Below the pieces are notes generated by a model. The model had not been told where the DNA came from. It did not search any database and saw only the letters and a program-made list of their open reading frames with translations. The translations under genes were made by a program, and so were the position numbers. From Desmonostoc vinosum HA7617-LM4 (GTDB lineage: Bacteria; Cyanobacteriota; Cyanobacteriia; Cyanobacteriales; Nostocaceae): a DNA stretch of 64,000 nt. Below, in pieces: positions 36,169 through 46,030 of the stretch. Position 1 is the first letter of the stretch. The number at the start of each line of letters is the position of its first letter. The stretch lies in contig JAHHHC010000023.1 in NCBI GenBank assembly GCA_019359515.1, positions 1-64,000 on the forward strand. The letters run 5' to 3'.

Positions 36169-37008
36169 ATGGTAAATATCGGCTATCATTCTGCTAGAAT
36201 TCAAGGACAATTTAATCGCCACTTATACAAAAAAGCACTAGGGCAACTCGTCAGTATTCCCATCAAACAAACTCGACAAATACCGCTCAGTGTCTATGCC
36301 TTATCATGTGAGCGCGATCTGCCAGAACAAGTAGCAAATATTCGCTCATTCATCCGTCATGTTGGTATTCCAAACACATTCACTGTAATTTCTGATGGCA
36401 GCTATACTAAATCTAGCTGTAATTTGCTCCAGCGTATTCATCCTTGTGTTGAGATTATACCCTTAGAAAAGTTCTTAAGAACAGATATACCTCAATGTGT
36501 TTCTGATTATGCCCAATTACATCCTATGGGCAAAAAGTTATCTGCATTAATGTCAATTCCTGTAAATGGTGCAACCATCTATACAGACTCAGATATTTTA
36601 TTTTTTCCAGGTGGAACTGACTTAATTAATTTAGCTAATTCCGAAGATAAATATACTCGCTATTTACCTGATTGTGCTTGCTCATTAGATAATCGAATTG
36701 TTTACGAAGATTGGGAACGCGCAAATCCGGTTAACGGCGGGTTTATATTATTTAAGCACGAATTAGATTGGAGTTTTGCCATTGAGCGATTGGGAAATCT
36801 GCAAGAACTACCTATATATTTTACAGAACAAACAATTGTTCACTTGACAATTCACTACAACCATGGTGTACCTCTTTGCTTGCAAAAATACGTTCTGAAT
36901 GTAGAAGATCAATTTATTTATCCAGATAAATTTGCAAGTCAAAAAATTGCTTTAAGGCATTATGTAAATGATGTCAGACATAAGTTTTGGTTAAAGGCAG
37001 GGGTATAA
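36169..37008 (+). CDS. Glycosyltransferase-like protein (GT-A type, DxD) downstream of hepA
   Basis: 279 residues. Middle part ATIYTDSDILFFPGGTDLIN carries an Asp-x-Asp pair typical of metal-dependent GT-A transferases, and NGGFILFKHELDW resembles the NxG loop of family-8-like enzymes. No membrane helix. Position and size match the first gene after hepA in the Anabaena HEP island (alr2836-like, from memory). AAGGATAAATTA precedes the ATG. Confidence 0.75.
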   Translation: MVNIGYHSARIQGQFNRHLYKKALGQLVSIPIKQTRQIPLSVYALSCERDLPEQVANIRSFIRHVGIPNTFTVISDGSYTKSSCNLLQRIHPCVEIIPLEKFLRTDIPQCVSDYAQLHPMGKKLSALMSIPVNGATIYTDSDILFFPGGTDLINLANSEDKYTRYLPDCACSLDNRIVYEDWERANPVNGGFILFKHELDWSFAIERLGNLQELPIYFTEQTIVHLTIHYNHGVPLCLQKYVLNVEDQFIYPDKFASQKIALRHYVNDVRHKFWLKAGV

Positions 37009-37057
37009 AATACCATCAGCTTTCGATTTTTATAGATTAAGTCAAAAATTGCTAAAT

Positions 37058-38191
37058 ATGAGTTATACAGTAGTTGATAAAAAAATGATTTATCACTGCT
37101 CCCAAGCTGATATTCGGGGCGGTGGTGGTATTGAAACTTATGTCGCTTCTTTGGTAAGTTCACAAATTTCGGGAGTCAGCGATCGCACTATTACTTCTCT
37201 ACACAATTTGGATCAGCGACAGTTTAAATTGCTACATATCCATGATCAAAATCTGTTAGCAGAATTGCGGCAAGAATGCCCAGCAGTATTTACTCTACAT
37301 AATCACTCTACTTACTGCCCTAGTGGTACTAAATACTTAGAAAATCGCGCTACAGTTTGCGATCGCACCATGAACCCTCTAGGATGTGCTTGGGGACATT
37401 TAGTGGATAACTGTGGTAGCCGCAGACCGCAAAATATTATTAAAGATTGGGGTAATGCTTACCATCCACTAGCAATACTTAAAAAACTGAATATTTCTGT
37501 AATTGCTAATAGTGATTATGTGCGAGGACAAATCATCAGCAGTGGTTTATCACCCAAGAAAGTGGTAACACTGCACTGTGGTGTTCAATTACCAAAAAGC
37601 ATTCCTCAACCATTAGATAAGGAAACACATCAAAATCAACGAATTTTATTTGCTGGTAGGATTGTTCCTTATAAAGGGATTGAATGGCTGATTAAAGCTT
37701 TAGCAAAAAGCGACCGACAAATTCATCTCGACATCGCTGGTGATGGTTGGGGTAAACCTAGTATGGAAAAATTAGCTAATGAGATGGGATTAAGCAAAAG
37801 CATCACTTGGCATGGTTGGTGTAATAGCGACAAATTAGAAACACTCTATCAACAATGCCTAGCTGTAATATTTCCTAGCCTCTGGCCAGAACCTGCTGGA
37901 CTTATCACCCTGGAAGCTTATGCTCGTTATCGGCCTATAATTGCTAGCGCCGTTGGTGGGATTCCTGAACATGTACAAGATGGTCAAACAGGTATTCTCG
38001 TATCACCTAATAATATTCAACAACTAGCTGAGGCTATTAATAACTTGGCAACAAACTATCAAAAAACTCGACTATTAGGTGAACAAGGTCAAACTTGGTT
38101 TCAGCAAGAGTTTTCTCTTGATGTTCACGTGCAGCGATTGGAAAGAATTTACACCAAAACTATAGCTGATTTTCAATCTCGAACTCTATAA
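37058..38191 (+). CDS. Glycosyltransferase, family 4 (HEP island)
   Basis: 377 residues. Glycine-rich ADIRGGGGIETYVASL near the N-terminus, GTKYLENRATVCDR with several Cys in the acceptor half, then ILFAGRIVPYKGIEWLIKAL, DGWGKPSMEKL and WPEPAGLITLEAYARYRPII with the two Glu of the donor site. The frame opens with TTG at 37049, but ATG at 37058 is preferred; a third candidate is ATG 37085. It is the second glycosyltransferase after hepA. Confidence 0.9.
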   Translation: MSYTVVDKKMIYHCSQADIRGGGGIETYVASLVSSQISGVSDRTITSLHNLDQRQFKLLHIHDQNLLAELRQECPAVFTLHNHSTYCPSGTKYLENRATVCDRTMNPLGCAWGHLVDNCGSRRPQNIIKDWGNAYHPLAILKKLNISVIANSDYVRGQIISSGLSPKKVVTLHCGVQLPKSIPQPLDKETHQNQRILFAGRIVPYKGIEWLIKALAKSDRQIHLDIAGDGWGKPSMEKLANEMGLSKSITWHGWCNSDKLETLYQQCLAVIFPSLWPEPAGLITLEAYARYRPIIASAVGGIPEHVQDGQTGILVSPNNIQQLAEAINNLATNYQKTRLLGEQGQTWFQQEFSLDVHVQRLERIYTKTIADFQSRTL

Positions 38192-38340
38192 AAATTTTGA
38201 TTTTTCCTGCGATCTATTTTCGAGATAGACCCTCACAATCAAATAGTCTACAACAAGGGCGCGAAAATCCTTCTTTTCTAGCCCTTAGTCCTCATCTAAA
38301 TACCTCTATTTTGCAGACAGGTCTAATTAAAATTAATACT

Positions 38341-39522
38341 ATGATTCTTAATAGCTCAGTTAATTTTGCCGGACAAATCTATTTTTATTGTGACCCTAGA
38401 AAAGACGTAGCAGAAGGGGAAAAATTTCAGCATTTATTAATTTGTTTAGCTGAAGGTTTTCTTGAATTAGGAATACCATTTTATTCAAATGTAAACTACT
38501 GGCAGCAGCCAGACGAAAAAGCAGAGTATCTCTTTCGCCACCATCCAGAAATTACGCCGCATGACTGCTCAATTGTAGTTTTTAGTAATACTTGGTATCA
38601 TTTGAAACAACCTCTACCTGAAGATTTATTTAATTCTCAACGCCGATATATAACTGTATATTTAGATGGTGAAGATGATGATAAAACTTATTCTCTAAAG
38701 CCAGAGTTTAAGCAGTTTGATTTTATCTTGAGAAATCATTACAATAGAAAATTAAATTATGCTCAAAACTTTCATCCTTGGGCTTTTGGACTAACTAATC
38801 GCATACTTCGAGAATTGAAAGATGTACCAAGTTTTACCGATAAAAATCAACAGTTACTGGTAAATTTTCGACATTGGAAGTCTGGACATCCTGTAAGAAA
38901 TATCAGTTGTAGTCAATTCATTCCTCAGATGAGCAACATTCTGCCAATTGATAATTATATTGACAGTTCCAATAATCGTCCTGCAGATGGCTACCATTAT
39001 CTACAATGGTTACGAACTGGTGAGCGGCATTATCCTACTTATTATAAACGCCTAAAAAGTTCGGCGGCATGTGCTTGCTTTGGCGGATTTTTTGTACCTG
39101 CTTGGCCTAAAAATCCAGGTGATTTAATTAATCGTATTGGGAAGCGTTTACTTACCCGACTTAAATTAAAATCAAATACAATTGTACAGTGGGATAGCTG
39201 GCGATTTTGGGAGTCGTTAGCAGCAGGATGTGCCACTTTTCACCTAGATTTTGAAAAGTATGGTATTGCCTTACCTGTAATGCCTAAAAATTGGCAGCAT
39301 TATATTGGCATTGACTTGGATAATGTGCAAGCAACTGTAGATAGAATAGCTGATGATCCAGGAATTTTGGAAAGTGTCGCCACGGCAGGAAGGCTTTGGG
39401 CATTAGAACATTACACTCCTGTACCTACAGCATTACGTTTTTTGGAAACGATTTATCAAAAACAGAGAGTAGATGACATCAAATTGGAGCAAAATCCCAA
39501 CTTTCTCGCAACAAAAAACTGA
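38341..39522 (+). CDS. Putative GT-B glycosyltransferase of the HEP island
   Basis: 393 residues from the ATG at 38341; an upstream TTG at 38197 would give 441. The C-terminal part SWRFWESLAAGCATFHLDFE resembles the EsLAaG donor loop of GT-B transferases (Glyco_trans_1 family), followed by VATAGRLWALEHYTPVPTAL. The N-terminal half (GQIYFYCDPRKDVAEGEKFQ, YLDGEDDDKTY) matches nothing I can name. It lies between two clear glycosyltransferase genes, in line with the alr2838 position in Anabaena. Function by analogy only. Confidence 0.65.
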   Translation: MILNSSVNFAGQIYFYCDPRKDVAEGEKFQHLLICLAEGFLELGIPFYSNVNYWQQPDEKAEYLFRHHPEITPHDCSIVVFSNTWYHLKQPLPEDLFNSQRRYITVYLDGEDDDKTYSLKPEFKQFDFILRNHYNRKLNYAQNFHPWAFGLTNRILRELKDVPSFTDKNQQLLVNFRHWKSGHPVRNISCSQFIPQMSNILPIDNYIDSSNNRPADGYHYLQWLRTGERHYPTYYKRLKSSAACACFGGFFVPAWPKNPGDLINRIGKRLLTRLKLKSNTIVQWDSWRFWESLAAGCATFHLDFEKYGIALPVMPKNWQHYIGIDLDNVQATVDRIADDPGILESVATAGRLWALEHYTPVPTALRFLETIYQKQRVDDIKLEQNPNFLATKN

Positions 39523-39542
39523 GTATTTAATAAATTGAGCTT

Positions 39543-40523
39543 ATGTCAGTTAATGCTAAATTATCCGAACCTTTGGTCAGCGTGATTATTCCAACCTATA
39601 ATCGACCAGAGTATCTCAAGCAGGCGATCGCAAGTGCAATTAACCAGACATACCAAAACATTGAAATTATTGTTTCTGATAATTGTAGTCTAGAAGATCC
39701 CCAAGCAATTGTTGAATCTTTCGGTGATTCACGCATCCGATTTTGGCGACATCCGCAAAATATCGGCATGATTGCTAATCAAATACACGCCTTTAGTATG
39801 GCGCAAGGTAAATACGTTGCCAGCCTCCATGATGATGATATTTGGTGTGAGGAATTTTTAGCTAAGCTTGTACCACAATTAGAAGAGAATTGTGAGTTAA
39901 TTCTTGCTTTTTGTGACCAATATATAATTGATGCAAATAGCAAAATTAATTATATTGAGTCTGACAAAACTACACGCGCTTATAACCGAGACAAGCTAAA
40001 ACAAGGAGTTTATCAAGATTTTTACAAAATTGGTTTAATAGATAAAAGCATCCCCACAGCTGCTGCTTGTATAATTCGCAATCATATAATTAATTGGAAT
40101 AACATTCCATTAGAAATTGGTGGTATGTGGGATTTATACTTAACCTATCTTTGTTGTATATCTGGTTATAGTGCTTACTATTATCCAGAAAAACTAACGC
40201 AATATCGCGTTCATGAACAAACTGACACCATGCTTAGTGGTCGTCGCAATGTTCAAGCAAAAATTCGCAAGGCCACAAGCGAAATATTTTGTTATCAAGT
40301 CTTTATGGAAGACATTCGTCTTCAGAAATTTCAGCTTTACTTTCAACAGAAATGCTTAGAAGCCAATACTACTTTAGGAATTGGATTACTACGCAATAAA
40401 CAGGTAGCAATAGCACGTCCTTATCTTTGGCGATCGCTAAGTGGACAAAAATTTAATTTGCGAACAATAGCAGCATTAACTTTAAGTTTTATGCCGCGAC
40501 TTTTAGCTAAACAATTATTATAA
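39543..40523 (+). CDS. Glycosyltransferase, family 2 (HEP island)
   Basis: 326 residues. LVSVIIPTYNRPEYLKQAIA at the N-terminus, Asp in EIIVSDNCSLEDP, and the metal-binding SLHDDDIWCEEFL. C-terminal region ends in a weakly hydrophobic stretch. ATG 21 bases after the preceding stop, so the genes are probably translated from one mRNA. Confidence 0.9.
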   Translation: MSVNAKLSEPLVSVIIPTYNRPEYLKQAIASAINQTYQNIEIIVSDNCSLEDPQAIVESFGDSRIRFWRHPQNIGMIANQIHAFSMAQGKYVASLHDDDIWCEEFLAKLVPQLEENCELILAFCDQYIIDANSKINYIESDKTTRAYNRDKLKQGVYQDFYKIGLIDKSIPTAAACIIRNHIINWNNIPLEIGGMWDLYLTYLCCISGYSAYYYPEKLTQYRVHEQTDTMLSGRRNVQAKIRKATSEIFCYQVFMEDIRLQKFQLYFQQKCLEANTTLGIGLLRNKQVAIARPYLWRSLSGQKFNLRTIAALTLSFMPRLLAKQLL

Positions 40524-40687
40524 ACCGCTCCAGGCGCAAAGAATACAGAGGAAAGATAAAAGCAAGATTTTTTACAAGAACTACTTGCGATTAGTAAATA
40601 TTTATTTTTCAATTCCCTGTAAGCTGAGCGAAGTCAGTCGCGCAGCGTCTCCGACAGGAGAAGCCCATTCCCCATTCCCCAAACAAC
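40524..40687. repeat. Repeat-filled gap between glycosyltransferase genes
   Basis: Contains GCTGAGCGAAGTCAGTCGC plus a short inverted copy of the TCCTGTCGGAGACGCTGCGC repeat (40630-40665) and an STRR tract (CCCCATT) that ends 8 bases before the next ATG. No gene. Confidence 0.75.
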
Positions 40688-41896
40688 ATGAAACTTTGCA
40701 TTGTCACCCATCAAATTAAAAAAAGTGATGGTCAGGGCCGGGTCAACTATGAAGTTGCTAAAGAAGCAATTCGCCGCGGTCATCACATAACATTATTGGC
40801 AACTAATGTAGCTTCTGATTTACAGCAGAGTCATCTAGTTAACTGGGTTTTAATTTCAGTTAACGGTTGGCCTACAGAGTTTATTAGAAATATCATCTTC
40901 GCGATTAAAAGTACCAATTGGTTGCGTAAACACCGCCTAGAACTTGATATCATCAAAGTCAATGGAGCGATTACCAATGCTCCGGGAGATGTCAATGCAG
41001 TGCATTTTGTCCATAGTTCTTGGTTGAAATTCTCCAAGTTAGATAAAACTATTAAGTTACGCACACTTATATATGATTTTTATCAGTGGTTATATACAAA
41101 ATTAAATGCTCGTTGGGAAAAAAAGGCTTTTCGTCAAGCACAAGTGGTTGTGGCAGTTTCTAATAAAGTCGTCAAGGATTTAGTAGAAATTGGCGTACCA
41201 CCAGAGAGGATTAGAGTAATTTTAAACGGCGTTGATTTACAAGAGTTTTCACCAGGAATTAGCGATCGCCAAAAATGGCAGCTTCCAGCAAAAGTACCTT
41301 TAGCGTTGTTTGCAGGCGATATCAGAACCCCTCGCAAAAACTTGGATACAGTTCTGCGAGCCTTAGTGCAAGTTCCCCAATTACATTTAGCAGTGGCAGG
41401 AGTAACTCAAGGCAGTCCCTATCTCAAGTTAACTGAATCACTCGGATTAACTAAGCGAGTACATTTTCTAGGACTAAGGTATGATGTCCCAGAACTGATG
41501 AAAGCTGTAGATTTTCTGGTGTTTCCGTCACATTACGAGCCGTTTGGCTTAGTAATTATTGAGGCAATGGCTTCTGGTTTACCTGTGATTACAGCTAGTA
41601 CAACCGGTGCAGCCGATTTAGTTACACCAGAATCAGGGCTAGTTTTACCAGACTCAAGCGATGCTGAGGCTTTAACACAAGCATTATTGTTGCTAACAAG
41701 CGATCGCACTTTGCGTGAAAAAATGGGCCAAGCAGCCCGCACCATAGCAGAACAACACAGCTGGACAACTATGGCACAAACCTATGTAGATTTATTTGAG
41801 GAGTTAAGCAAGAATGCAGAATACTGTAATTATCCCAACCTATCGCCGTCCTCTGGATCTATCACGTTGCCTTTTGGCACTGCAAGAGCAAACTAA
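40688..41896 (+). CDS. Glycosyltransferase, family 4 (HEP island)
   Basis: 402 residues. KLCIVTHQIKKSDGQGRVNY, VVAVSNKVVKDLVEIGVPPE, LFAGDIRTPRKNLDTVLRAL and SHYEPFGLVIIEAMASGLPV with the E-x7-E donor motif. The last 28 residues (about 375-402), after EELSK, are read across the start of the next gene in another frame and do not look like family sequence. ATG start directly after a repeat tract. Confidence 0.9.
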   Translation: MKLCIVTHQIKKSDGQGRVNYEVAKEAIRRGHHITLLATNVASDLQQSHLVNWVLISVNGWPTEFIRNIIFAIKSTNWLRKHRLELDIIKVNGAITNAPGDVNAVHFVHSSWLKFSKLDKTIKLRTLIYDFYQWLYTKLNARWEKKAFRQAQVVVAVSNKVVKDLVEIGVPPERIRVILNGVDLQEFSPGISDRQKWQLPAKVPLALFAGDIRTPRKNLDTVLRALVQVPQLHLAVAGVTQGSPYLKLTESLGLTKRVHFLGLRYDVPELMKAVDFLVFPSHYEPFGLVIIEAMASGLPVITASTTGAADLVTPESGLVLPDSSDAEALTQALLLLTSDRTLREKMGQAARTIAEQHSWTTMAQTYVDLFEELSKNAEYCNYPNLSPSSGSITLPFGTARAN

Positions 41897-42752
41897 ACCA
41901 GTTGATCAAGTGATAGTAGTTGTCCGCGACACAGATGCACAGACTTGGGAATTTCTTGCTCAATACAATTCGCACAACCTACCACTACATATAGTGAAGG
42001 TTACGCAACCAGGGGTAGTTGCAGCCCTCAACGCCGGACTGACAGCAACAGCAAAAGATATAGTGTCAATAACTGATGATGACGCTGCACCCCACCCAGA
42101 TTGGTTAGAGAAAATTAACGCTCATTTTCTAAGTGATAGTTGCATTGGTGGCGTCGGTGGACGTGATTGGATATATCAAAGCAATAAATTAGAAGACGAC
42201 TCCCGTCTGATAGTTGGTCAAGTGCAATGGTTTGGACGCATAATTGGCAACCATCATCTAGGAGTAGGAAAACCCCGCGAAGTCGATGTGCTTAAGGGAG
42301 TGAATATGAGTTTCCGTAAACAGGCGCTGGGAAAATTGCGCTTTGACGAGCGGATGCGCGGCACAGGAGCGCAAGTACACTTTGAAATGGCATTAACTCT
42401 CACCCTCAAGCGCACTGGTTGGAAAATCATCTATGATCCTCAGATTGCTGTAGATCACTTTCCCGCACAACGTTTTGACGAAGATCAGCGAAATAACTTT
42501 AATGAAATTGCCTTTATCAACTTAGTTCATAACGAAACCTTAGTATTATTAGAACATTTGCCACCTATCCGCCGCATCGTATTTTTAATTTGGTCAATCT
42601 TAGTAGGAACACGCGATAGTTTAGGCTTATTGCAATGGCTGAGACTTCTACCCAGCGAAGGCCATCTAGCAAGCAAGAAATGGTCAGCATCCTTGCGTGG
42701 ACGTTGGCAGGGATATAAACAATTTAGGGAGTGGGGAGTAGCGATGAGGTGA
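41814..42752 (+). CDS. Glycosyltransferase, family 2, overlapping the preceding gene by 83 bp
   Basis: 312 residues. [20 protein letters not shown] at the very N-terminus, [13 protein letters not shown] (metal-binding Asp), [20 protein letters not shown], and a short membrane-associated part near the C-terminus ([20 protein letters not shown]). As the catalytic motif begins at residue 3, the start at 41814 must be near the true one, so the 83-bp overlap with the previous frame is real unless that frame ends earlier in vivo. Confidence 0.9.
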   Translation: MQNTVIIPTYRRPLDLSRCLLALQEQTKPVDQVIVVVRDTDAQTWEFLAQYNSHNLPLHIVKVTQPGVVAALNAGLTATAKDIVSITDDDAAPHPDWLEKINAHFLSDSCIGGVGGRDWIYQSNKLEDDSRLIVGQVQWFGRIIGNHHLGVGKPREVDVLKGVNMSFRKQALGKLRFDERMRGTGAQVHFEMALTLTLKRTGWKIIYDPQIAVDHFPAQRFDEDQRNNFNEIAFINLVHNETLVLLEHLPPIRRIVFLIWSILVGTRDSLGLLQWLRLLPSEGHLASKKWSASLRGRWQGYKQFREWGVAMR

Positions 42753-42841
42753 GACGCAAAGAGGGGAGACACGGAGAGGGGAGACACGGTGACGCGGAGA
42801 AACTTTCATTTACATTCCCCGTGTCACCGCGTCCTCTTAAT

Positions 42842-42903
42842 TCCCAGTCCCCAATCCCCAATCCCCAATCCCCAATCCCCAATCCCCAGTCCCCAGTCCC
42901 CAA
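42842..42903. repeat. STRR heptamer tract (CCCCAAT) just before the polymerase gene
   Basis: About eight heptamers CCCCAAT/CCCCAGT end 6 bases before the ATG of the wzy-like gene, so they occupy its ribosome-binding region. They are preceded by a GGGGAGACACGG-type direct repeat at about 42763-42800. Confidence 0.85.
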
Positions 42904-42909
42904 AATTAA

Positions 42910-44355
42910 ATGATTGCTAAACAGATACTTTTCAATAGTTTTTTAAAAGAAGACTTTTCTCCCCAAGAGCGATCGCTTCAAGGTTGGATGGCAATCTTGA
43001 GCTTTGTCTTGCTGATGGTAACTTGTTATTTTGCTGGTGCTACTGCCATGTTGCGCCTGATTTATCCGGTGACAGCTCTGATAGTAGCCGTGTTTTTATA
43101 CTTGCGGCATCCCATTCTCTACATTGGCTTTACCTGGTGGATATGGTTTCTCACGCCCTTAGCAACTCGCTTAGTTGACTATCGAGTCGGCTGGGATCCC
43201 ACTCGTCAGATGTTGATCGCGCCGTATTTAGTAGTATTTGTTACTATGTTTAGTTTTTTACGTAACCTTCCTAGTGGTTATCGCCAAGGGGGTTTACCTT
43301 TTATTCTGGCTTTTTTGGGAGTGTTTTATGGTTTTCTGGTCGGTCTGATTTATAACGCCCCAGTTCCTGTAGCACGGGGCTTTTTAGACTGGCTCAGTCC
43401 AATCATTTTCGCTTTTCACTTATATATGAACTGGCGAGATTATCCCATATATCGCCAGCATATTCAGCGCGTATTCATCTTGTGTGTTTTAATTACCGGG
43501 GCTTATGGTATATATCAATTCGTGGTAGCTCCTGAGTGGGATAGATATTGGCTAATAGAATCAAGAATGTTCACTAGTTCAGGATCTCCTGAACCTTTTG
43601 GGATGCGCGTATGGAGTACGCTGCATTCAGTTGGGCCCTTTGGCTCTGTCATGCAAGCAGGTTTATTATTATTACTTACTAGTTCTGGGCCTTTAATTTT
43701 GCCTGCCTCAGTTGTAGGTTATTTGTCATTCTTGCTAGCCCAAACACGTACTAACTGGGGAGGTTGGTTACTAGGGGTAATTATCATTATGGGTTCAGTC
43801 AAAGCCCGTATTCAAATGCGTTTAATTACCATAATTTTGGTAATGGTAGTATGTGTTGTGCCATTAGTAGCGATCAAACCAATTTCTGATGTTGTAACAG
43901 CGCGTTTGGAAACTTTTTCTAATCTCCAAGAAGATACTAGCTTTAAGGATAGATCGGGGAATTATGACAAAAATTTTAGTATAGCTCTCTCTAATGTTTT
44001 AGGTAACGGTTTAGGCAATATTTGGAAAGTCAATGAGAAAACTGGTCAAATCGAAGTCTTTGTAATTGACAGTGGTATTTTAGATATGTTTTTTACCTTG
44101 GGCTGGTTTGGAGCTATTTTTTATCTCAATGGATTAATACTGATACTCATCAGTGTCTGCAAGTATACTGAAGCTCGTTTTGATAGTTTTGTTAGTGCTG
44201 CTCGTGCCATTGGTATAGGTTGCTGTGTTCAGTTAATTAATGGCAGTGGAATGCTGGGTATGCCTGGTATGATTCTTTGGGGATTTTTAGCTATGACTAT
44301 GGCAGCACATAAATACTATCATAATCTTCATATTATTAATAATAGAAGACCGTAA
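42910..44355 (+). CDS. O-antigen ligase/polymerase-like membrane protein (Wzy-like), end of the HEP island
   Basis: 481 residues with about ten to twelve hydrophobic helices, e.g. [38 protein letters not shown] and [21 protein letters not shown] large soluble loop around 330-390 ([31 protein letters not shown]) matches the Wzy/WaaL layout with catalytic Arg/His expected in loops. In Anabaena the corresponding gene (alr2841-like) closes the HEP island. There is no classic ribosome site because a CCCCAAT tract precedes the ATG. Confidence 0.85.
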   Translation: MIAKQILFNSFLKEDFSPQERSLQGWMAILSFVLLMVTCYFAGATAMLRLIYPVTALIVAVFLYLRHPILYIGFTWWIWFLTPLATRLVDYRVGWDPTRQMLIAPYLVVFVTMFSFLRNLPSGYRQGGLPFILAFLGVFYGFLVGLIYNAPVPVARGFLDWLSPIIFAFHLYMNWRDYPIYRQHIQRVFILCVLITGAYGIYQFVVAPEWDRYWLIESRMFTSSGSPEPFGMRVWSTLHSVGPFGSVMQAGLLLLLTSSGPLILPASVVGYLSFLLAQTRTNWGGWLLGVIIIMGSVKARIQMRLITIILVMVVCVVPLVAIKPISDVVTARLETFSNLQEDTSFKDRSGNYDKNFSIALSNVLGNGLGNIWKVNEKTGQIEVFVIDSGILDMFFTLGWFGAIFYLNGLILILISVCKYTEARFDSFVSAARAIGIGCCVQLINGSGMLGMPGMILWGFLAMTMAAHKYYHNLHIINNRRP

Positions 44356-44386
44356 ATATAAATTCATAGTTGCTGATAAAACGATA

Positions 44387-44434
44387 TAGGAGATGGGTAT
44401 CGATCAACATAATACCTATCTCCTAATTTTTTAT
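44387..44434 (+). terminator. Strong intrinsic terminator at the end of the HEP gene run
   Basis: TAGGAGATGGGTAT pairs with ATACCTATCTCCTA (13 of 14) across an 11-base loop and is followed by ATTTTTTATT. It lies 32 bases after the wzy-like stop codon. Confidence 0.85.
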
Positions 44435-44447
44435 TACTCTCTTAAAT

Positions 44448-44517
44448 AATTCGTAATTCGTAATTCGTAATGACGCTCGATGACTCGCTACCGCTGCGCT
44501 AACGTAATTCGTAATTA
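44448..44517. repeat. AATTACG element (copy 3, inverted)
   Basis: AATTCGTAATTCGTAATTCG left and CGTAATTCGTAATTA right, around GACGCTCGATGACTCGCTAC. It is the inverse of the copies at 20730 and 32564. Confidence 0.75.
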
Positions 44518-44571
44518 AATGAGTAATATCATGTCCGGCTAATCACTTGTTATAAAAATTTCTCCCTTGTC

Positions 44572-44664
44572 CCCCTTCGGGTGACGCTCGCAAGCTCGCT
44601 AACGCTGCGCTAACGCAGTCGCCTGCGGAGGGAAACCCTCCTTTACTCGCTGTCTCACCGCGTC
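44572..44664. repeat. GC-rich dispersed repeat, GGGTGACGCTCGCAAGCTCG family (copy 1)
   Basis: GGGTGACGCTCGCAAGCTCG...CAGTCGCCTGCGGAGGG...CCTTTACTCGCTGTCTCACC; about 80 bases match 48053-48135, with an extra CTGCGCTAACG here. The rest of the 44665-44866 gap holds nothing recognisable. Confidence 0.85.
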
Positions 44665-44866
44665 TCCCTATCTCCGCGTCAGCCAAATCATAAGTCTTTA
44701 AACGGACATGATATAAATACAAATAGCGTTGCATAAGCATTGGTAGGTTGGGGTTTAGTGTAATAAAATCATGACTAATTTACACAATAGAAAACCCTGT
44801 TATGGCAACTAAGCTCACAAATACTATAAAACAGTTTAAAAATTTGCAATCATAAAAGGCATTTAT

Positions 44867-45988
44867 ATGAAAGCAATAGTTGTGATGCCGTTAGCCGAAC
44901 AAAAAGGTGGCGGTGAAATGATGCTTTGGGATTTGATGCAGCAGGGACGTAACGCAGGTGTTGAGTGGTTGGTAATCTTTTTAGAAGACGGCCCGATGGT
45001 TGCACAAATCCAGTCCCTTAGCATTGATACGCGAATTGTCAAAATCGGTCGTCTGCGTCAATTTCACCGTTTGATTGTTGCAGTTTTTAGGATAGCAGCG
45101 ATCGCCCGTCGTGAAAAAGCAAATGTAATAGTCAATTGGATGTGGATTACCCATATATCGGGAGGTCTAGCAGCGATGCTAGCGGGGATACCTGCTGTGT
45201 GGTATCAACTAGAAGTACCAACTGACAAGGCTTGGTTAGTGCGGCTTGCTACTCTATTACCTGCGCGTGCAATTATCACCCTCTCCCAAGATGGTAAACA
45301 GGCACAAGCGCAGATTTGGCCCCACAGACCAACAGCCTTAGTCTACCCTGGTGTAGCATTAGACAGATTTGAACCTTCTAGCCTACCTTCTGCTGAACAA
45401 GCACGACGAAAGTTAGGTTTGCCATTGCATGGGCCATTAATTGGAATTGTTGGACGATTGCAGCGATGGAAGGGAATGCATGTATTAGTGCAAGCAATGC
45501 CGAAAGTATTGCAAAAGTACCCAGATGCTCATTGTGTAATAGTTGGGGGAAAGCATGATTTAGAACCAGACTATGAAGACTTGTTAAAAGCAGAGATAGC
45601 AGCTTTGGGGTTAAATCAGCGGGTAATTATGGCTGGGCTACAGCGTAATATCCCAGAATGGATACAAGCAATGGATGTATTCGTTCATGCATCGGATCAA
45701 GAACCATTTGGAATAGTGATTATTGAAGCTATGGCTCTTGGTAAACCAGTAATTGCGGGTAATGCCGGAGGCCCAACTGAGATTATTACTAACGGTGTCA
45801 ATGGAATGCTAACACCCTATGGCGATGCAGCTCAGTTGGCGATCGCTATTATCCGCTATCTTGATGAACAAGAATTTGCTCAAAGTGCCGGAGTAGCAGC
45901 GCGACAGCGTGCCCTAGATTTCTCTACACAACGTTATGCTCAAAACTTTATCAATACACTTCGTTCTGTAATTCTAGGTGTCTCGTAG
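44867..45988 (+). CDS. Glycosyltransferase, family 4
   Basis: 373 residues. AIVVMPLAEQKGGGEMMLWD near the N-terminus, VYPGVALDRFEPS, IGIVGRLQRWKGMHVLVQAM, and SDQEPFGIVIIEAMALGKPV with the E-x7-E motif. Beyond the operon terminator and a repeat block, so transcribed separately, but in function probably part of the same surface-glycan locus. AAAAGGCATTTAT precedes the ATG. Confidence 0.92.
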   Translation: MKAIVVMPLAEQKGGGEMMLWDLMQQGRNAGVEWLVIFLEDGPMVAQIQSLSIDTRIVKIGRLRQFHRLIVAVFRIAAIARREKANVIVNWMWITHISGGLAAMLAGIPAVWYQLEVPTDKAWLVRLATLLPARAIITLSQDGKQAQAQIWPHRPTALVYPGVALDRFEPSSLPSAEQARRKLGLPLHGPLIGIVGRLQRWKGMHVLVQAMPKVLQKYPDAHCVIVGGKHDLEPDYEDLLKAEIAALGLNQRVIMAGLQRNIPEWIQAMDVFVHASDQEPFGIVIIEAMALGKPVIAGNAGGPTEIITNGVNGMLTPYGDAAQLAIAIIRYLDEQEFAQSAGVAARQRALDFSTQRYAQNFINTLRSVILGVS

Positions 45989-46030
45989 ATAGAATAATAG
46001 TTTTTTCACACCGTTTTATTTAGCTCCAGA

